In this document: in pieces, positions 1 to 10,330 of the stretch | How positions within the stretch are numbered: position 1 is the stretch's first letter | Layout: each line of letters begins with the position of its first letter | DNA from: Nocardia wallacei | GTDB lineage: Bacteria > Actinomycetota > Actinomycetes > Mycobacteriales > Mycobacteriaceae | DNA length: 51,652 nt | Assembly (NCBI RefSeq): GCF_029868745.1 | Contig: NZ_JARWOP010000231.1 | Location: 1-51,652, forward strand | Reading direction: 5' to 3' | Position numbers and translations under genes: made by a program | Notes under the pieces: generated by a model | What the model was told of the DNA's origin: nothing | Database searches by the model: none | What the model saw: only the letters and a program-made list of their open reading frames with translations

Positions 1-136
1 GTTGAGGGTGCGGTGTAGGGGGGCTCTTGGTGAGAGGGTGTGGTCGAGGGGGGTTATGCCTTGTCCGTGGACCTGGGCGGAGACGGCGTTCGGCTGGATG
101 GCGGTGGCGTTCACTGCCACCGTGACGGGGCCGGGG
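1..136. repeat. Imperfect direct copy of 434-569 at the window edge, probable artefact
   Basis: These bases align without gaps to 434-569 (offset 433), which lies inside the neighbouring exporter gene. I count 12 mismatches in 136 positions, and in every one the edge copy carries G or T (C to G five times, A to T four times, G to T twice, C to T once). Such one-directional change is expected of low-quality reads rather than of a decaying gene duplicate. A run of G follows, then about 60 bases of ordinary sequence up to the exporter stop codon. No gene is called between 1 and 205. Confidence 0.7.
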
Positions 137-205
137 GGGGCGGGCCCCGGGCCACGTTGCGGTTATACGGACCACGGAATGTCTTGGTGCCGTGGTTATT
201 ACGGG

Positions 206-2599
206 CTACTCGCTCGGGTGGGACAGTTCGATGTCGTGCCCACCCGACTCCCCCGAGCGCAGGGCGACGGTTGAGGTTGTCGCCGGGTAGCCCGAGGCTA
301 TGAGTGTGTAATCCCCGTTGCCCAGGTTGGTGAATGTGTAGGTGCCGTCCGAAGCTGTTGTGGCCGTGCTGATTATCGCGCCTGCGGTGTCTACCAATGT
401 GACTCGGGCGTCGGGGAGGGGGCGGTCGGCGGCGTAGACGGTGCCGTGTAGGCGGGCTCCTCGGGAGAGGGTGAGGTCGAGGCGGGTTATGCCTTGGCCG
501 TGGACCTGGGCGGAGACGGCGATCGGCTGGAAGGCGGTGGCGTTCACTGCCACCGTGACGGGGCCGGGGATGAGGTCGGCCAGGTCGTAGCCGCCGTCGG
601 GGCCCGAGGAACCGGCGGCCATTACCTCGCCGCGGCTGTCGGTGACGATGACCACGGCGTCGGGGACGGGGGTCCGGTCGTCGGCGGCGCGCAAGGTGCC
701 CGCCAGGCCGCTCATGCCGCTGAGCTGGAAGTCGTAGGTGAGTGGGCTGCCGTTGACGGTGATGGGGGCGGCTTGTGGCTGGAAGCCGTCGGCGGAGGCG
801 ATGAGGACGTAGGCGCCGGGCTCGGGGGCGTCGAGCCCGAAGCGGCCGTCGGGGCGGGCGAGCGCGCGGCCGACCTGGCGTCCCGTGGGGGAGATCAGTG
901 TGAGCGCGGCGCCCGGCAGCGGAGCGTCGTCGCCCGCGCGGACATGTCCGTACACCGCGGCGTCGCGCACCGATTCGATCGGCATGGTGGCCGCGTCGCC
1001 GATCTGGGTCAGCTCGGTCACGGCGGTCGGCGCGGTGGGCGCGGGGCCTGAGGTGCGCAGCGCGACCTCCTTGATGAACAGGGTCAGCAGGAACGCGATG
1101 AACGCGACGGGCGCGGCGTAGAGGAAGACATCCGCGATGCCGTGCCCGTAGGCGTCCTCGACGACGGTGCGCACCGGGCCCGGCAGCGCGGCCAGGTTCG
1201 GCAGTTCGTTGCCCGAGCCGCCCATCGCGCCCGCGGCGGCGGGGCCGAGCTTGGACACGCCGTCGGTGATGTGCTCGCGCACCTGGTTGGCCATGACCGC
1301 GCCCAGCGCGGACACGCCGATCGCACCGCCGAGCGAGCGGAAGAACGCCACCAGCGAACTCGCGGCCCCCAAGTCCCTCGGCGCTACTTGGTTCTGCGTG
1401 CACAGCACCAGGTTCTGCATCGTCATGCCGATGCCCAGGCCCATCAGCGCCATGTACAGCGCGACCAGCCAGTAGTCGGTGTCGTAGCGGATCGTGCCGA
1501 GCAGCCCCAGACCGGCGGTGACCAGCGCGCCGCCGCACACCAGCCACGCCTTCCAGCGCCCGGTGCGGGTGATGACCTGGCCGGAGACCGTCGAGGCGAT
1601 GAACAGGCCGCCGATCATCGGAATCGTCATGACACCGGACATGGTCGGCGATTCGCCGCGCGCCAGCTGGAAGTACTGGCTGAAGAACACGGTGCCGGCG
1701 AACATCGCGGTGCCGACCATGAGCGAGGCGGCGGAGGCGAGCGTGATGGTCCGGTTGCGGAACAGGCGCATCGGCACGATCGGCTCGGCGGCCCGGAACT
1801 CGACGAGGACGAACACCACCGCCAGCAGCAGCGACCCGAGCACCATGGTCAGGGTCTGCCACGACATCCACTCGTACTTGTCCCCGGCGAAGCTGACCCA
1901 GACCAGCAGCAGGCACACCGCGGCCGTCACCAGGAACGCGCCGAGCCAGTCGACCTTCACCTCGCGGCGGGTGACCGGCAGGTGCAGCGTCTTCTGCAGC
2001 ACCACCAGCGCGATCAGCGCGAACAGCACGCCGACGTAGAAGCACCAGCGCCAGCCCAGCCAGCTGGTGTCGGTGATGACACCGCCCAGCAGCGGTCCGC
2101 CGACCGTCGCGACGGCGAAGGTCGCGCCGAGGTAGCCGCTGTAGCGTCCGCGTTCGCGGGGCGCGATCATCGCGGCCATCACGATCTGCGCGAGCGCCGA
2201 GAGTCCGCCCGCGCCGATGCCCTGCACGGCGCGGCAGGCGATGAGCATCCCGGCGTTCATCGACAGACCGGCCACCACCGAACCGGCGATGTAGATCAGC
2301 AGCGCGATCTGGACCAGCGCCTTCTTGCTGTAGAGGTCGGCCAGCTTGCCCCACAGCGGGGTGGTGGCGGTCATCGCGAGCAGGGCGGCGGTGACGACCC
2401 AGGTGTAGGCGGTCTGCCCGCCGCCGAGAGTGCCGATGATCTTCGGTAGCGCGTTGGAGACGATCGTCGAGGAGACGATGGCGGCGAACATGCCCAGCAG
2501 CAGCCCGGACAGGGCCTCCATGATCTGCCGGTGCGTCATCGCGGCCTCGTCCGGTGCGGCGACGCCGGGGGCGGCGTCGTGCGCGGTGGTGGTTGCCAT
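206..2599 (-). CDS. DHA2-family MFS drug exporter with three C-terminal carboxypeptidase-regulatory-like repeats
   Basis: The 797-residue protein begins with a 14-helix major facilitator of the EmrB/QacA (DHA2) type over about residues 1-530, including GKLADLYSKK (motif A) and GGPLLGGVITD (motif C). The family exports drugs by proton antiport. After the last helix there are about 230 extra residues in three beta-sandwich repeats starting near VYGHVRAGDD, LAGTLRAADD and LHGTVYAADR, each with a later D-G-x-Y/F turn, as in carboxypeptidase regulatory-like domains. An ordinary DHA2 exporter stops at about 500 residues. With 14 helices the repeats should be cytoplasmic, which is unusual for this fold. 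The TetR gene upstream on the same strand may control it, but the 188-bp gap lacks the TetR operator sequence seen at 3464. Confidence 0.9.
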   Translation of the reverse strand: MATTTAHDAAPGVAAPDEAAMTHRQIMEALSGLLLGMFAAIVSSTIVSNALPKIIGTLGGGQTAYTWVVTAALLAMTATTPLWGKLADLYSKKALVQIALLIYIAGSVVAGLSMNAGMLIACRAVQGIGAGGLSALAQIVMAAMIAPRERGRYSGYLGATFAVATVGGPLLGGVITDTSWLGWRWCFYVGVLFALIALVVLQKTLHLPVTRREVKVDWLGAFLVTAAVCLLLVWVSFAGDKYEWMSWQTLTMVLGSLLLAVVFVLVEFRAAEPIVPMRLFRNRTITLASAASLMVGTAMFAGTVFFSQYFQLARGESPTMSGVMTIPMIGGLFIASTVSGQVITRTGRWKAWLVCGGALVTAGLGLLGTIRYDTDYWLVALYMALMGLGIGMTMQNLVLCTQNQVAPRDLGAASSLVAFFRSLGGAIGVSALGAVMANQVREHITDGVSKLGPAAAGAMGGSGNELPNLAALPGPVRTVVEDAYGHGIADVFLYAAPVAFIAFLLTLFIKEVALRTSGPAPTAPTAVTELTQIGDAATMPIESVRDAAVYGHVRAGDDAPLPGAALTLISPTGRQVGRALARPDGRFGLDAPEPGAYVLIASADGFQPQAAPITVNGSPLTYDFQLSGMSGLAGTLRAADDRTPVPDAVVIVTDSRGEVMAAGSSGPDGGYDLADLIPGPVTVAVNATAFQPIAVSAQVHGQGITRLDLTLSRGARLHGTVYAADRPLPDARVTLVDTAGAIISTATTASDGTYTFTNLGNGDYTLIASGYPATTSTVALRSGESGGHDIELSHPSE

Positions 2600-2787
2600 C
2601 GATTCTCTTTCCGGACACAGCCATGCGGTGGCCGGGCGAGTACCGCGGGGCCCACCGTGACCGCGTCGAAGCTGTGTGGTGGATCAAGTAGACAAGAGCA
2701 ATAAGTTGCTTGCTGCATCTAACTATAAGCGGAGAGGGCCTCCGCTGTCACGGTGGGGTGGGTGTGTCCTAGGCTGCGGCGCGGTGG

Positions 2788-3357
2788 TCAGTCGTTCCCG
2801 AAGGAATTCAGGAGTTCCTCGGCCCACCCGGCCGGAACCGCCTCGGGCCCCACGACCTGCATCGCGGTCATGACGGTGAGCAGCATGCCGTTGGCAATGA
2901 ACTGCCGAGCGTGGTCGGGTGAGGCGCCGGTCAGGTCGCGGATCAGGCCGTAGATGCGCCCGAAACGGTCGCGCACCTCGTTGCCGATGGCCGGATCCGA
3001 ACTGGCGGCGAAGCCGTGCAGCAGCACCAGCAGCAGGGAGCGGTCGGCCAGGAAAGCACCGTATCCCGTGGCGAGCGCGTGCAACGCCTCATCCGGGCTC
3101 GCTCCGGGCTCGACGTCTTCGTGTGCCGCTCGGAAGACCTCCTCGATGCGGTCGCAGACCAGGTGCGCGGTGGCGACGAACAGCTGCTGCTTGCTGCCGA
3201 ACAGCCGGATGACGTAGGGCTGCGACACTCCGGCCAGCCGCGCGATCTCGTCGGTTTTCGTTGCGGCGTAACCGGATTCGGCGAATGCGAGGACGGCCGC
3301 GTCCAGGACCTGCACGCTGCGTTCGCTCGCGGTCAGCCGGGTTCGGCTCGGGGTCAC
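2788..3357 (-). CDS. TetR/AcrR-family transcriptional repressor
   Basis: The protein has about 189 residues with an N-terminal TetR helix-turn-helix (AAVLAFAESGYAATKTDEIA then AGVSQPYVIRLFGSKQQLF) and a variable ligand-binding C-terminal half. I chose the GTG at 3357, which begins MTPSRTRLT, because it lies just before the HTH and is preceded by a purine-rich GAGGAGGACGAC stretch. An ATG at 3456 would give a longer, unlikely N-terminus that covers the operators. It is divergent from the MFS gene at 3499 and shares a short intergenic region with paired operator-like sequences, the usual layout of a repressor controlling a divergent exporter. The inducer is unknown. Confidence 0.9.
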   Translation of the reverse strand: MTPSRTRLTASERSVQVLDAAVLAFAESGYAATKTDEIARLAGVSQPYVIRLFGSKQQLFVATAHLVCDRIEEVFRAAHEDVEPGASPDEALHALATGYGAFLADRSLLLVLLHGFAASSDPAIGNEVRDRFGRIYGLIRDLTGASPDHARQFIANGMLLTVMTAMQVVGPEAVPAGWAEELLNSFGND

Positions 3358-3423
3358 CGTCGTCCTCCTCTGGGTGTTTCGGCTCGGATCTGCCGCGTTC
3401 CGATGTGGGCGGAAGCGTAGCTG

Positions 3424-3479
3424 TTGACATGTTATCAGCCGATGCATACTCTTCACTCATCAAGTTATCAGCGGATAAC
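3424..3479 (+). promoter_or_regulatory. Promoter and two TetR operator candidates in front of the MFS gene
   Basis: TTGACA (3424-3429) and TACTCT (3447-3452) are separated by 17 bp. A perfect palindrome, GTTATC-AGCG-GATAAC, lies at 3464-3479, just downstream of the expected transcription start. A partial copy beginning GTTATCAGCCGAT fills the -35/-10 spacer at 3431-3446. The copies start 33 bp apart, about three helical turns. Binding by the adjacent TetR protein is inferred. Confidence 0.7.
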
Positions 3480-3498
3480 AACAAGGAGTAGAAGCGCT

Positions 3499-4926
3499 AT
3501 GACCAGCACCTTCGAGACGACCGAAGCGGCGACCGCCGTCCCGGCCGGGTCGCGCCGCAAGCCACCGCTGGCGGCGGTCCTCGCCGCGGTGGGCATCCCC
3601 ACGTTCATGGTCACGCTGGACAACCTCGTCGTGACCAACGCCCTGCCGGTGATCCGTACCGAGATGGGCGCCTCGCTCGGCGATCTGCAGTGGTTCGTCA
3701 ACGCCTACACGCTGGCGTTCGCGTCGCTGCTGCTCACCGCCTCCGCGCTGGGCGACCGGCTGGGCCGGCGGCGCGTATTCCTGGCCGGGATCGCGGTATT
3801 CACCCTCGCCTCCGCGGCCTGCGCACTGGCCACCGAGCCGTGGATGCTGATCACCGCCCGCGCCGTGCAGGGCCTCGGCGCCGCGGGCGTCATGCCGCTG
3901 TCGCTGACCCTGTTGTCGGTGGCGGTGCCCGCGCGGATGCGCAGCGCGGCCATCGGGATCTGGGGCGGCATCACCGGTCTCGGGGTGGCGGTCGGCCCGG
4001 TGGTCGGCGGCGCCGTGGTCGACGGCCTGAGCTGGCAGTGGATCTTCTGGCTGAACGTGCCCATCGGCCTGGTCGTGCTGCCGTTCGTCGCGCGGGTGCT
4101 CAGCGAATCCTTCGGCGGCAGTAGGCGTTTCGATCCGCTGGGACTGGTGCTGGCGGCCGGGGGAGTGCTGGCCCTGGTGTGGGGCGTGATCCACGGCGCC
4201 GACGACGGCTGGACCTCGGTGCCGGTGCTGACCGCGCTGATCGGCGGCGGCGTGCTGCTGGCCGCGCTGATCGGATGGGAACTGCGCACACCGGATCCGA
4301 TGCTGCCGCTGCGGCTGTTCCGGTCGCGGGCGTTCCGGGTCAGCAACACGACCACCTTCACCTTCTCGGTCGGGGTCTTCGGCTCGATCTTCCTGCTCGC
4401 GCAGTTCTTCCAGGTGGTGCAGGGCTATTCGCCGCTGGAGGCGGGTGTGCGCACGCTGCCGTGGACGCTGGCGCCCATGGTGGTCGCGCCGATCGCGGGG
4501 CTGATCGTCGACCGGGTGGGTGCGCGCACGCTGCTCACCAGCGGTCAGGTGCTGCTGGCGGTGGCGCTGGCGTGGATGGCGGCGGTCACGACCGTCGACG
4601 TCGGTTACGGCTCCTACGTCGGGCCGTTCGTGCTCGCCGGGATCGGCATGGGCCTGACCTTCGCGCCCAGCGCCACCGTGGTGATGGCCAGCACGGCACC
4701 GCAGGACCAGGCGATGGCGTCGGGCACCAACAGCACCCTTCGCGAGGTCGGCGTGGCGATGGGGGTGGCGGTACTGGCCTCGGTGTTCGCCTCGCGCGGG
4801 TCCTACCTCTCCCCGCAGAGCTACGTCGACGGCCTGGTGCCCGCGGTCTGGGTCGGCGCGGCGGTCGTGGGCTTCGGCGCGCTGGTCTCGGCGCTGCTGC
4901 CGCGCCGGATCGAGCCCGTGCAATAG
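3499..4926 (+). CDS. DHA2-family MFS exporter
   Basis: The 475-residue membrane protein has the 14-helix DHA2 (EmrB/QacA) layout: LDNLVVTNALPVI in helix 1, GDRLGRRRV as motif A, and a glycine-rich motif C at GITGLGVAVGPVVGG. It should expel a toxic compound using the proton gradient. The ATG at 3499 is preceded by AAGGAG (3483-3488) at 10 nt. An upstream in-frame ATG at 3424 lies in the promoter and is rejected. It is divergently paired with the TetR gene, so derepression by a TetR ligand is likely. Unlike the exporter at 206-2599 it has no C-terminal extension. A strong hairpin follows the stop. The substrate cannot be read from the sequence. Confidence 0.92.
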   Translation: MTSTFETTEAATAVPAGSRRKPPLAAVLAAVGIPTFMVTLDNLVVTNALPVIRTEMGASLGDLQWFVNAYTLAFASLLLTASALGDRLGRRRVFLAGIAVFTLASAACALATEPWMLITARAVQGLGAAGVMPLSLTLLSVAVPARMRSAAIGIWGGITGLGVAVGPVVGGAVVDGLSWQWIFWLNVPIGLVVLPFVARVLSESFGGSRRFDPLGLVLAAGGVLALVWGVIHGADDGWTSVPVLTALIGGGVLLAALIGWELRTPDPMLPLRLFRSRAFRVSNTTTFTFSVGVFGSIFLLAQFFQVVQGYSPLEAGVRTLPWTLAPMVVAPIAGLIVDRVGARTLLTSGQVLLAVALAWMAAVTTVDVGYGSYVGPFVLAGIGMGLTFAPSATVVMASTAPQDQAMASGTNSTLREVGVAMGVAVLASVFASRGSYLSPQSYVDGLVPAVWVGAAVVGFGALVSALLPRRIEPVQ

Positions 4927-4948
4927 CGGTCCCCGGCCCGGCAGCATG

Positions 4949-4987
4949 ACGACACCCCGCAACGCCCCGCGCGTTGCGGGGTGTCGT
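4949..4987 (+). terminator. Strong intrinsic-type hairpin after the MFS gene
   Basis: A perfect 16-bp stem (4949-4964 with 4972-4987, core ACACCCCGCAACG) encloses a 7-nt loop. No U-tract follows, as is common in actinomycetes. It separates the exporter from pheS. Confidence 0.8.
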
Positions 4988-5084
4988 GCGCCGCGGGCAT
5001 CCGGGCTGGTGGACGCGGGCGAAAATGCCCGTGAGCCGGGCTGGGTGCATTGCGTACGATTCGACCAGCAACAATGTGGGGTAG

Positions 5085-6191
<1,107 letters not shown>

Positions 6192-6261
6192 CCGTCCCGA
6201 TTCGAGCGACGCCGCCCCCGCGCGCGGCGGGAGTCTCACCAACGAGGAAGCGAAACGTCAC

Positions 6262-8763
6262 GTGCGAGTAGCGCAGTCCTGGCTGACCGAAGTCTTGCAG
6301 CGCACCACCCCGGAGTGGTCGGTGACCCCGGAGGAACTCGACGCCGGATTCGTCCGGGTCGGCCTCGAGGTCGAGGAGATCGACACCCTGGAGCGGATCA
6401 CCGGCGGTCCCGACCGTCCCCTGGTGGTGGGCCGGGTCGCCGAGATCACCGAGCTGACCGAGTTCAAGAAGCCGATCCGGTTCTGCAAGGTCGACATCGG
6501 CCGCCCGGAACCGCAGGAGATCGTCTGCGGCGCAACCAACTTCGCGGTCGGTGACCTGGTCGTGGTGGTGCTGCCGGGCGGCGTTCTGCCCGGCGGTTTC
6601 GAGATCAGCTCGCGCAAGACCTACGGGCACGTGTCCCACGGCATGATCTGTTCGGTCGCCGAACTCGGTATCGGCAAGGACCATTCGGGCATCCTGGTGC
6701 TCGAGCCCGGTACGGCCGAGCCCGGCGCGGACGCCAACGATGTGCTGGGACTGGACGATACGATCGTCGAACTGGCCATCACGCCCGATCGCGGCTACGC
6801 CTTCTCGGTGCGCGGCCTCGCCCGCGAGCTGGCCTGCGGCTTCGACCTGGAGTTCGCCGACCCGGCCGTGCGCACGCTGCCCGACGACGAGGCCGACGCC
6901 TGGCAGGTCCGGCTCGAACCGGAGTCGCTGTGCACCCGCTTCGCCGCGCGCCGGGTGACCGGCATCGACCCGGCGGCGGTCAGCCCGTGGTGGTTGCAGC
7001 GGCGGCTGCTGCTGGCGGGCGTGCGGCCGATCTCCCCGGCCGTCGACGTGACCAACTACGTGATGCTGGAGCTGGGCCAGCCGCTGCACGCGTTCGACGC
7101 GGCAAAGCTCCACGGCGGCTTGGTGGTTCGCCGCGCCCACCGCGGCGAGACGCTGCGCACCCTGGACGACGCGGAGCGCGTGCTCGACGCCGAGGACGTG
7201 GTGATCGCCGACGATTCCGGCGTGATCTCGCTGGCCGGCATCATGGGCGGCGCGACCACCGAGGTCGGCGACGCCTCCACCGAGATCCTGCTGGAGGCGG
7301 CGACCTGGAACCCGGTGGCGATCGCGCGGACCGCGCGCCGGCACAAGCTGTCCTCGGAGGCGTCGCGGCGGTTCGAACGCGTCGTCGACCCCGAACTGAA
7401 CGTCGCCGCACTGGATCGGGCCGCCGCGCTGCTGGCCGAGATCGCCGGTGGCACAGTGCAATCCGAACTCACCGACGTGCGGGTTGCGACGCCGGCGCCG
7501 GAGCCGATCCGGATGGATCTGGATCTGGCCGACCGCACCGCGGGCGTCGTCTACCGCACCGGCACCTCGGCGCGGCGGCTGGCGCAGGTCGGTTGCACGG
7601 TCGAGATCGACGTCAGCGAGTCCGGGCACGGGCAGATCGTCGTCACCCCGCCGAGTTGGCGGCCCGACCTGACCCAGCCCGCCGACCTGGTGGAGGAGGT
7701 GCTGCGGCTGGAGGGGCTCGAGCAGATCCCCTCGGTGCTGCCGACCGCGCCCGCCGGTCGCGGGTTCACCCCCGCCCAGCGCCGCCGCCGCGCGGTGAGC
7801 CGGGCGCTGGCGTTCGCCGGCGCGGTGGAGGTGCCCGCCCCGGTCTTCATGCAGGACAACGTCTTCGACGCCTGGGGGCTCGACGCCGACGATCCGCGCC
7901 GCCGGACGCTGCGCGTGCTCAACCCACTCGACGTGGAGCGTGCCGAACTCGTGACCACGTTGCTGCCGGGCCTGCTGGAAGTGGCCGCCCGCAACATCTC
8001 CCGCGGCGAGCGCGACCTCGCGATCTACAGCATCGCGCAGGTGGTGCTGCCGACCGGCGAGACCCGCGCCGTGGAGCCGCTGCCGGTGGATCGACGGCCG
8101 ACCCACGAGCAGATCGCGACCCTGGTGCAATCGCTGCCGGACCAGCCGGTGCACGTGGCGGCGGTGCTGACGGGTCGACGCGAGCCGCGTGGGCCGTGGG
8201 GTCCCGGCCGCGCCGCCGAGGCCGCCGACGCCTTCGCGCTCGCCGATGCCGTGGCCGCCGCGGCCGGAGTGACCCTGGAACGCCGGGCCGCGGCCTACCT
8301 GCCGTTCCACCCGGGCCGCTGCGCCGAACTCGTGGTGGACGGCACGGTCGTCGGCCACGCGGGCGAGTTGCATCCCGCGGCGCTGGAGCGCTCGGGCCTG
8401 CCGCCGCGCACCTGCGCCCTGGAACTCGACCTGGACGCGCTGCCGCTGCGTGAAACCCGTCCCGCGCCAGTGGTTTCCGCGTTCCCCGCGGTATTGCAGG
8501 ACGTGTCGGTGTCGGTCGAGAAGGCGGTCCCCGCGGCCTCGGTGGAGTCGGCGCTGCGCACCGGCGCGGGTGACCTGCTGGAGGACATCGCGCTGTTCGA
8601 CGTGTACGAGGGCGCGCAAGCGGGCGAGGGCCGCAAGTCCCTCACCTACGCCCTGCGTTTCCGCGCCGTCGACCGCACCCTCACCGAGGACGAGGCCAGC
8701 GCCGCCCGCGACGCCGCGGTGAGCGCGGCGTCCGACGCGGTGGGGGCAGTCATCCGCGCGTAG
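6262..8763 (+). CDS. pheT: Phenylalanine--tRNA ligase beta subunit
   Basis: The 833-residue beta subunit pairs with PheS. In order it shows an N-terminal region beginning [13 protein letters not shown], an EMAP-II-like tRNA-binding OB fold (about residues 40-150, with [11 protein letters not shown]), the B3/B4 editing domain (about 210-400, with [21 protein letters not shown]), the B5 domain (about 405-480, [20 protein letters not shown]), a catalytic-like core, and the FDX-ACB anticodon-binding domain at the C-terminus ([19 protein letters not shown] onward). The GTG at 6262 matches the conserved N-terminus, and the AGGAAGCGAAACGTCAC leader can pair with 16S rRNA. The length is normal and no frameshift is seen. 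Confidence 0.97.
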   Translation: MRVAQSWLTEVLQRTTPEWSVTPEELDAGFVRVGLEVEEIDTLERITGGPDRPLVVGRVAEITELTEFKKPIRFCKVDIGRPEPQEIVCGATNFAVGDLVVVVLPGGVLPGGFEISSRKTYGHVSHGMICSVAELGIGKDHSGILVLEPGTAEPGADANDVLGLDDTIVELAITPDRGYAFSVRGLARELACGFDLEFADPAVRTLPDDEADAWQVRLEPESLCTRFAARRVTGIDPAAVSPWWLQRRLLLAGVRPISPAVDVTNYVMLELGQPLHAFDAAKLHGGLVVRRAHRGETLRTLDDAERVLDAEDVVIADDSGVISLAGIMGGATTEVGDASTEILLEAATWNPVAIARTARRHKLSSEASRRFERVVDPELNVAALDRAAALLAEIAGGTVQSELTDVRVATPAPEPIRMDLDLADRTAGVVYRTGTSARRLAQVGCTVEIDVSESGHGQIVVTPPSWRPDLTQPADLVEEVLRLEGLEQIPSVLPTAPAGRGFTPAQRRRRAVSRALAFAGAVEVPAPVFMQDNVFDAWGLDADDPRRRTLRVLNPLDVERAELVTTLLPGLLEVAARNISRGERDLAIYSIAQVVLPTGETRAVEPLPVDRRPTHEQIATLVQSLPDQPVHVAAVLTGRREPRGPWGPGRAAEAADAFALADAVAAAAGVTLERRAAAYLPFHPGRCAELVVDGTVVGHAGELHPAALERSGLPPRTCALELDLDALPLRETRPAPVVSAFPAVLQDVSVSVEKAVPAASVESALRTGAGDLLEDIALFDVYEGAQAGEGRKSLTYALRFRAVDRTLTEDEASAARDAAVSAASDAVGAVIRA

Positions 8764-8811
8764 TTGCTGGTGACCCGGCCGTTCCGTTCGTGATCGTCCG
8801 GCCTGTATGGA

Positions 8812-8840
8812 CACTATCCGCAGCGAGACGGCGGATAGTG
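8812..8840 (+). terminator. Perfect 10-bp inverted repeat downstream of pheT
   Basis: CACTATCCGC (8812-8821) pairs with GCGGATAGTG (8831-8840) across a 9-nt loop. It lies 49 bp after pheT and 164 bp before the sugar-binding lipoprotein gene. It could end the pheST transcript or be an operator for the transporter. No U-tract is present. Confidence 0.5.
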
Positions 8841-9004
8841 CCGTGTCGAGCGGGATCGTGTCCGCGTAGGCCGGACCTCGGGGGCCGCATACACCACCCC
8901 GAACTCGCTTCGGCGATTCCCGGTGTGATCGCGCGCACCTTCCGCTACCGTGATCGGCGTTTCGTCTCAACGGGTTTCGAAGGGCGACTGTTCGGAGGGC
9001 GACG

Positions 9005-10330
9005 ATGCTGAGCCGGCGCGCACTGCTGCGGGGTGCGGCGGTGGCGGGTGCGTCGGCGGCGGTCCCCGCCCTGAGCGGTTGCTCCGATAATCCGGACGCG
9101 TTGACGTTCTTCTTCCAGGCCGCGCCCGACGAGGCGAAGGTGCGGATGCGGATCATCGAGGCGTTCGCGAAGGTCCGGCCGGACATCGACATCCGAGTGC
9201 AGATGTCGGGCGTCGATCCGCAACAGCAGATCCTCACCTATTGCGCCGGTGGGAAGTGCCCGGACGTGCTGATGCAGTGGGAGTCGTATTCACGGTTCGC
9301 CGAACTCGGCGTGCTCCAGGACCTCACCGTCATGCTGGACAAGGATCCCGAGTACGCGGCTCGGCTGCGCGCCGACGGCATTCCGCAGCTGTACGAGACG
9401 TTCCGCTTCGAGGGCGGCCAGTACGCGCTGCCGGAACAATGGGCCGGAATCTTCGTGTACTACAACAGGAAACTCTTCGAGGAGGCCGGGATCGCGCCGC
9501 CTCCCGCGCGCTGGGAAGACGCCTGGACCTTCGCCGAATTCCTGGACACCGCAACGGCATTGACCAAACGCGACGCCTCCGGCAAGACCACCCAGTGGGG
9601 CTTCGTGGACGCGTGGCCGGTGCCGCGCTGGTCGGGCGCGATCTTCGGGATGAACAACGGCGCCGAATGGTTCACGCCCCCGATCAACCCGACCCGCGCG
9701 AACATCGATGACGACCGGTTCATCGAGGGATTCCAGTTCTACGCAGATCTGTCCGTGCGGCACCGGGTCGCGCCGCTGGCCGCGGACATGCTCTCGGCGT
9801 CCGCGTCGATGTCGGCGCTGGACCTGTTCTCGCAGGGCAAGGCGGCCATGGTGCTGACGGGGCATTGGCAGTACAGCGGTTTCGCCGCGGCGCCCGATCT
9901 GGATTTCGATGTCACGGTGCTGCCGGTCGGCCCGCACGGCCAGGCCGCGAAATCCGATATCGGCACCACCGGCCTCGCCATCGCCGCGTCCAGCGCGAAG
10001 AAGGATCTGGCCTGGGAGTTCGTCAAATTCGCGACCGGTCCGGAAGGGCAGCGGGCCGTCGCGGCGTCCGGGTTGTTCGTGCCCGCGCTGCGTTCGGCGT
10101 TGGAGTCGCCGGAATTCGCCGCGGCGCACACCGGAATCCGCAATCTCGAGGTGCTCACCGGCGGGCCCGCGCATTCGCACCATCTGCCGGTGAGCCCGCG
10201 CTGGCCGCAGGTCGACGCGGCCTGGCAGCGGGCCACCGACCGGGTGCTGCGCGGCGCGGCCCCGGCGTCCTGGTTCCAGGACGGCTTGGCCGCGGAACTC
10301 GACCGGCTGCTCACGGGAGCGGTGTCGTGA
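9005..10330 (+). CDS. Extracellular solute-binding lipoprotein of a carbohydrate ABC importer
   Basis: The 441-residue protein is a family 1 (CUT1-type) sugar-binding protein. Its N-terminus has twin arginines (MLSRRALLRG), a hydrophobic stretch and the lipobox LSGC near residue 28, so it should be exported by Tat and lipid-anchored outside the membrane. Family features include DEAKVRMRIIEAFAKVRPDI, LMQWESYSRFAELGVLQDL, YALPEQWAGIFVYYNRKLFE and the C-terminal DLAWEFVKFATGPEGQ. A GGAGG precedes the ATG. The stop overlaps the first permease start by 4 nt, so the three transporter genes are co-translated. The sugar is unknown. Confidence 0.92.
   Translation: MLSRRALLRGAAVAGASAAVPALSGCSDNPDALTFFFQAAPDEAKVRMRIIEAFAKVRPDIDIRVQMSGVDPQQQILTYCAGGKCPDVLMQWESYSRFAELGVLQDLTVMLDKDPEYAARLRADGIPQLYETFRFEGGQYALPEQWAGIFVYYNRKLFEEAGIAPPPARWEDAWTFAEFLDTATALTKRDASGKTTQWGFVDAWPVPRWSGAIFGMNNGAEWFTPPINPTRANIDDDRFIEGFQFYADLSVRHRVAPLAADMLSASASMSALDLFSQGKAAMVLTGHWQYSGFAAAPDLDFDVTVLPVGPHGQAAKSDIGTTGLAIAASSAKKDLAWEFVKFATGPEGQRAVAASGLFVPALRSALESPEFAAAHTGIRNLEVLTGGPAHSHHLPVSPRWPQVDAAWQRATDRVLRGAAPASWFQDGLAAELDRLLTGAVS

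Noticed and set aside
1142..2449. Long plus-strand frame opposite the exporter
   Set aside because: Composition is dominated by Gln, Arg, His and Asp, typical of antisense frames in high-GC genes, with no domain resemblance.
111..2687. An 858-aa minus-strand reading frame overlapping the exporter
   Set aside because: It is Arg/Pro/His-rich low-complexity sequence in another frame of the real exporter, as expected of high-GC shadow frames.
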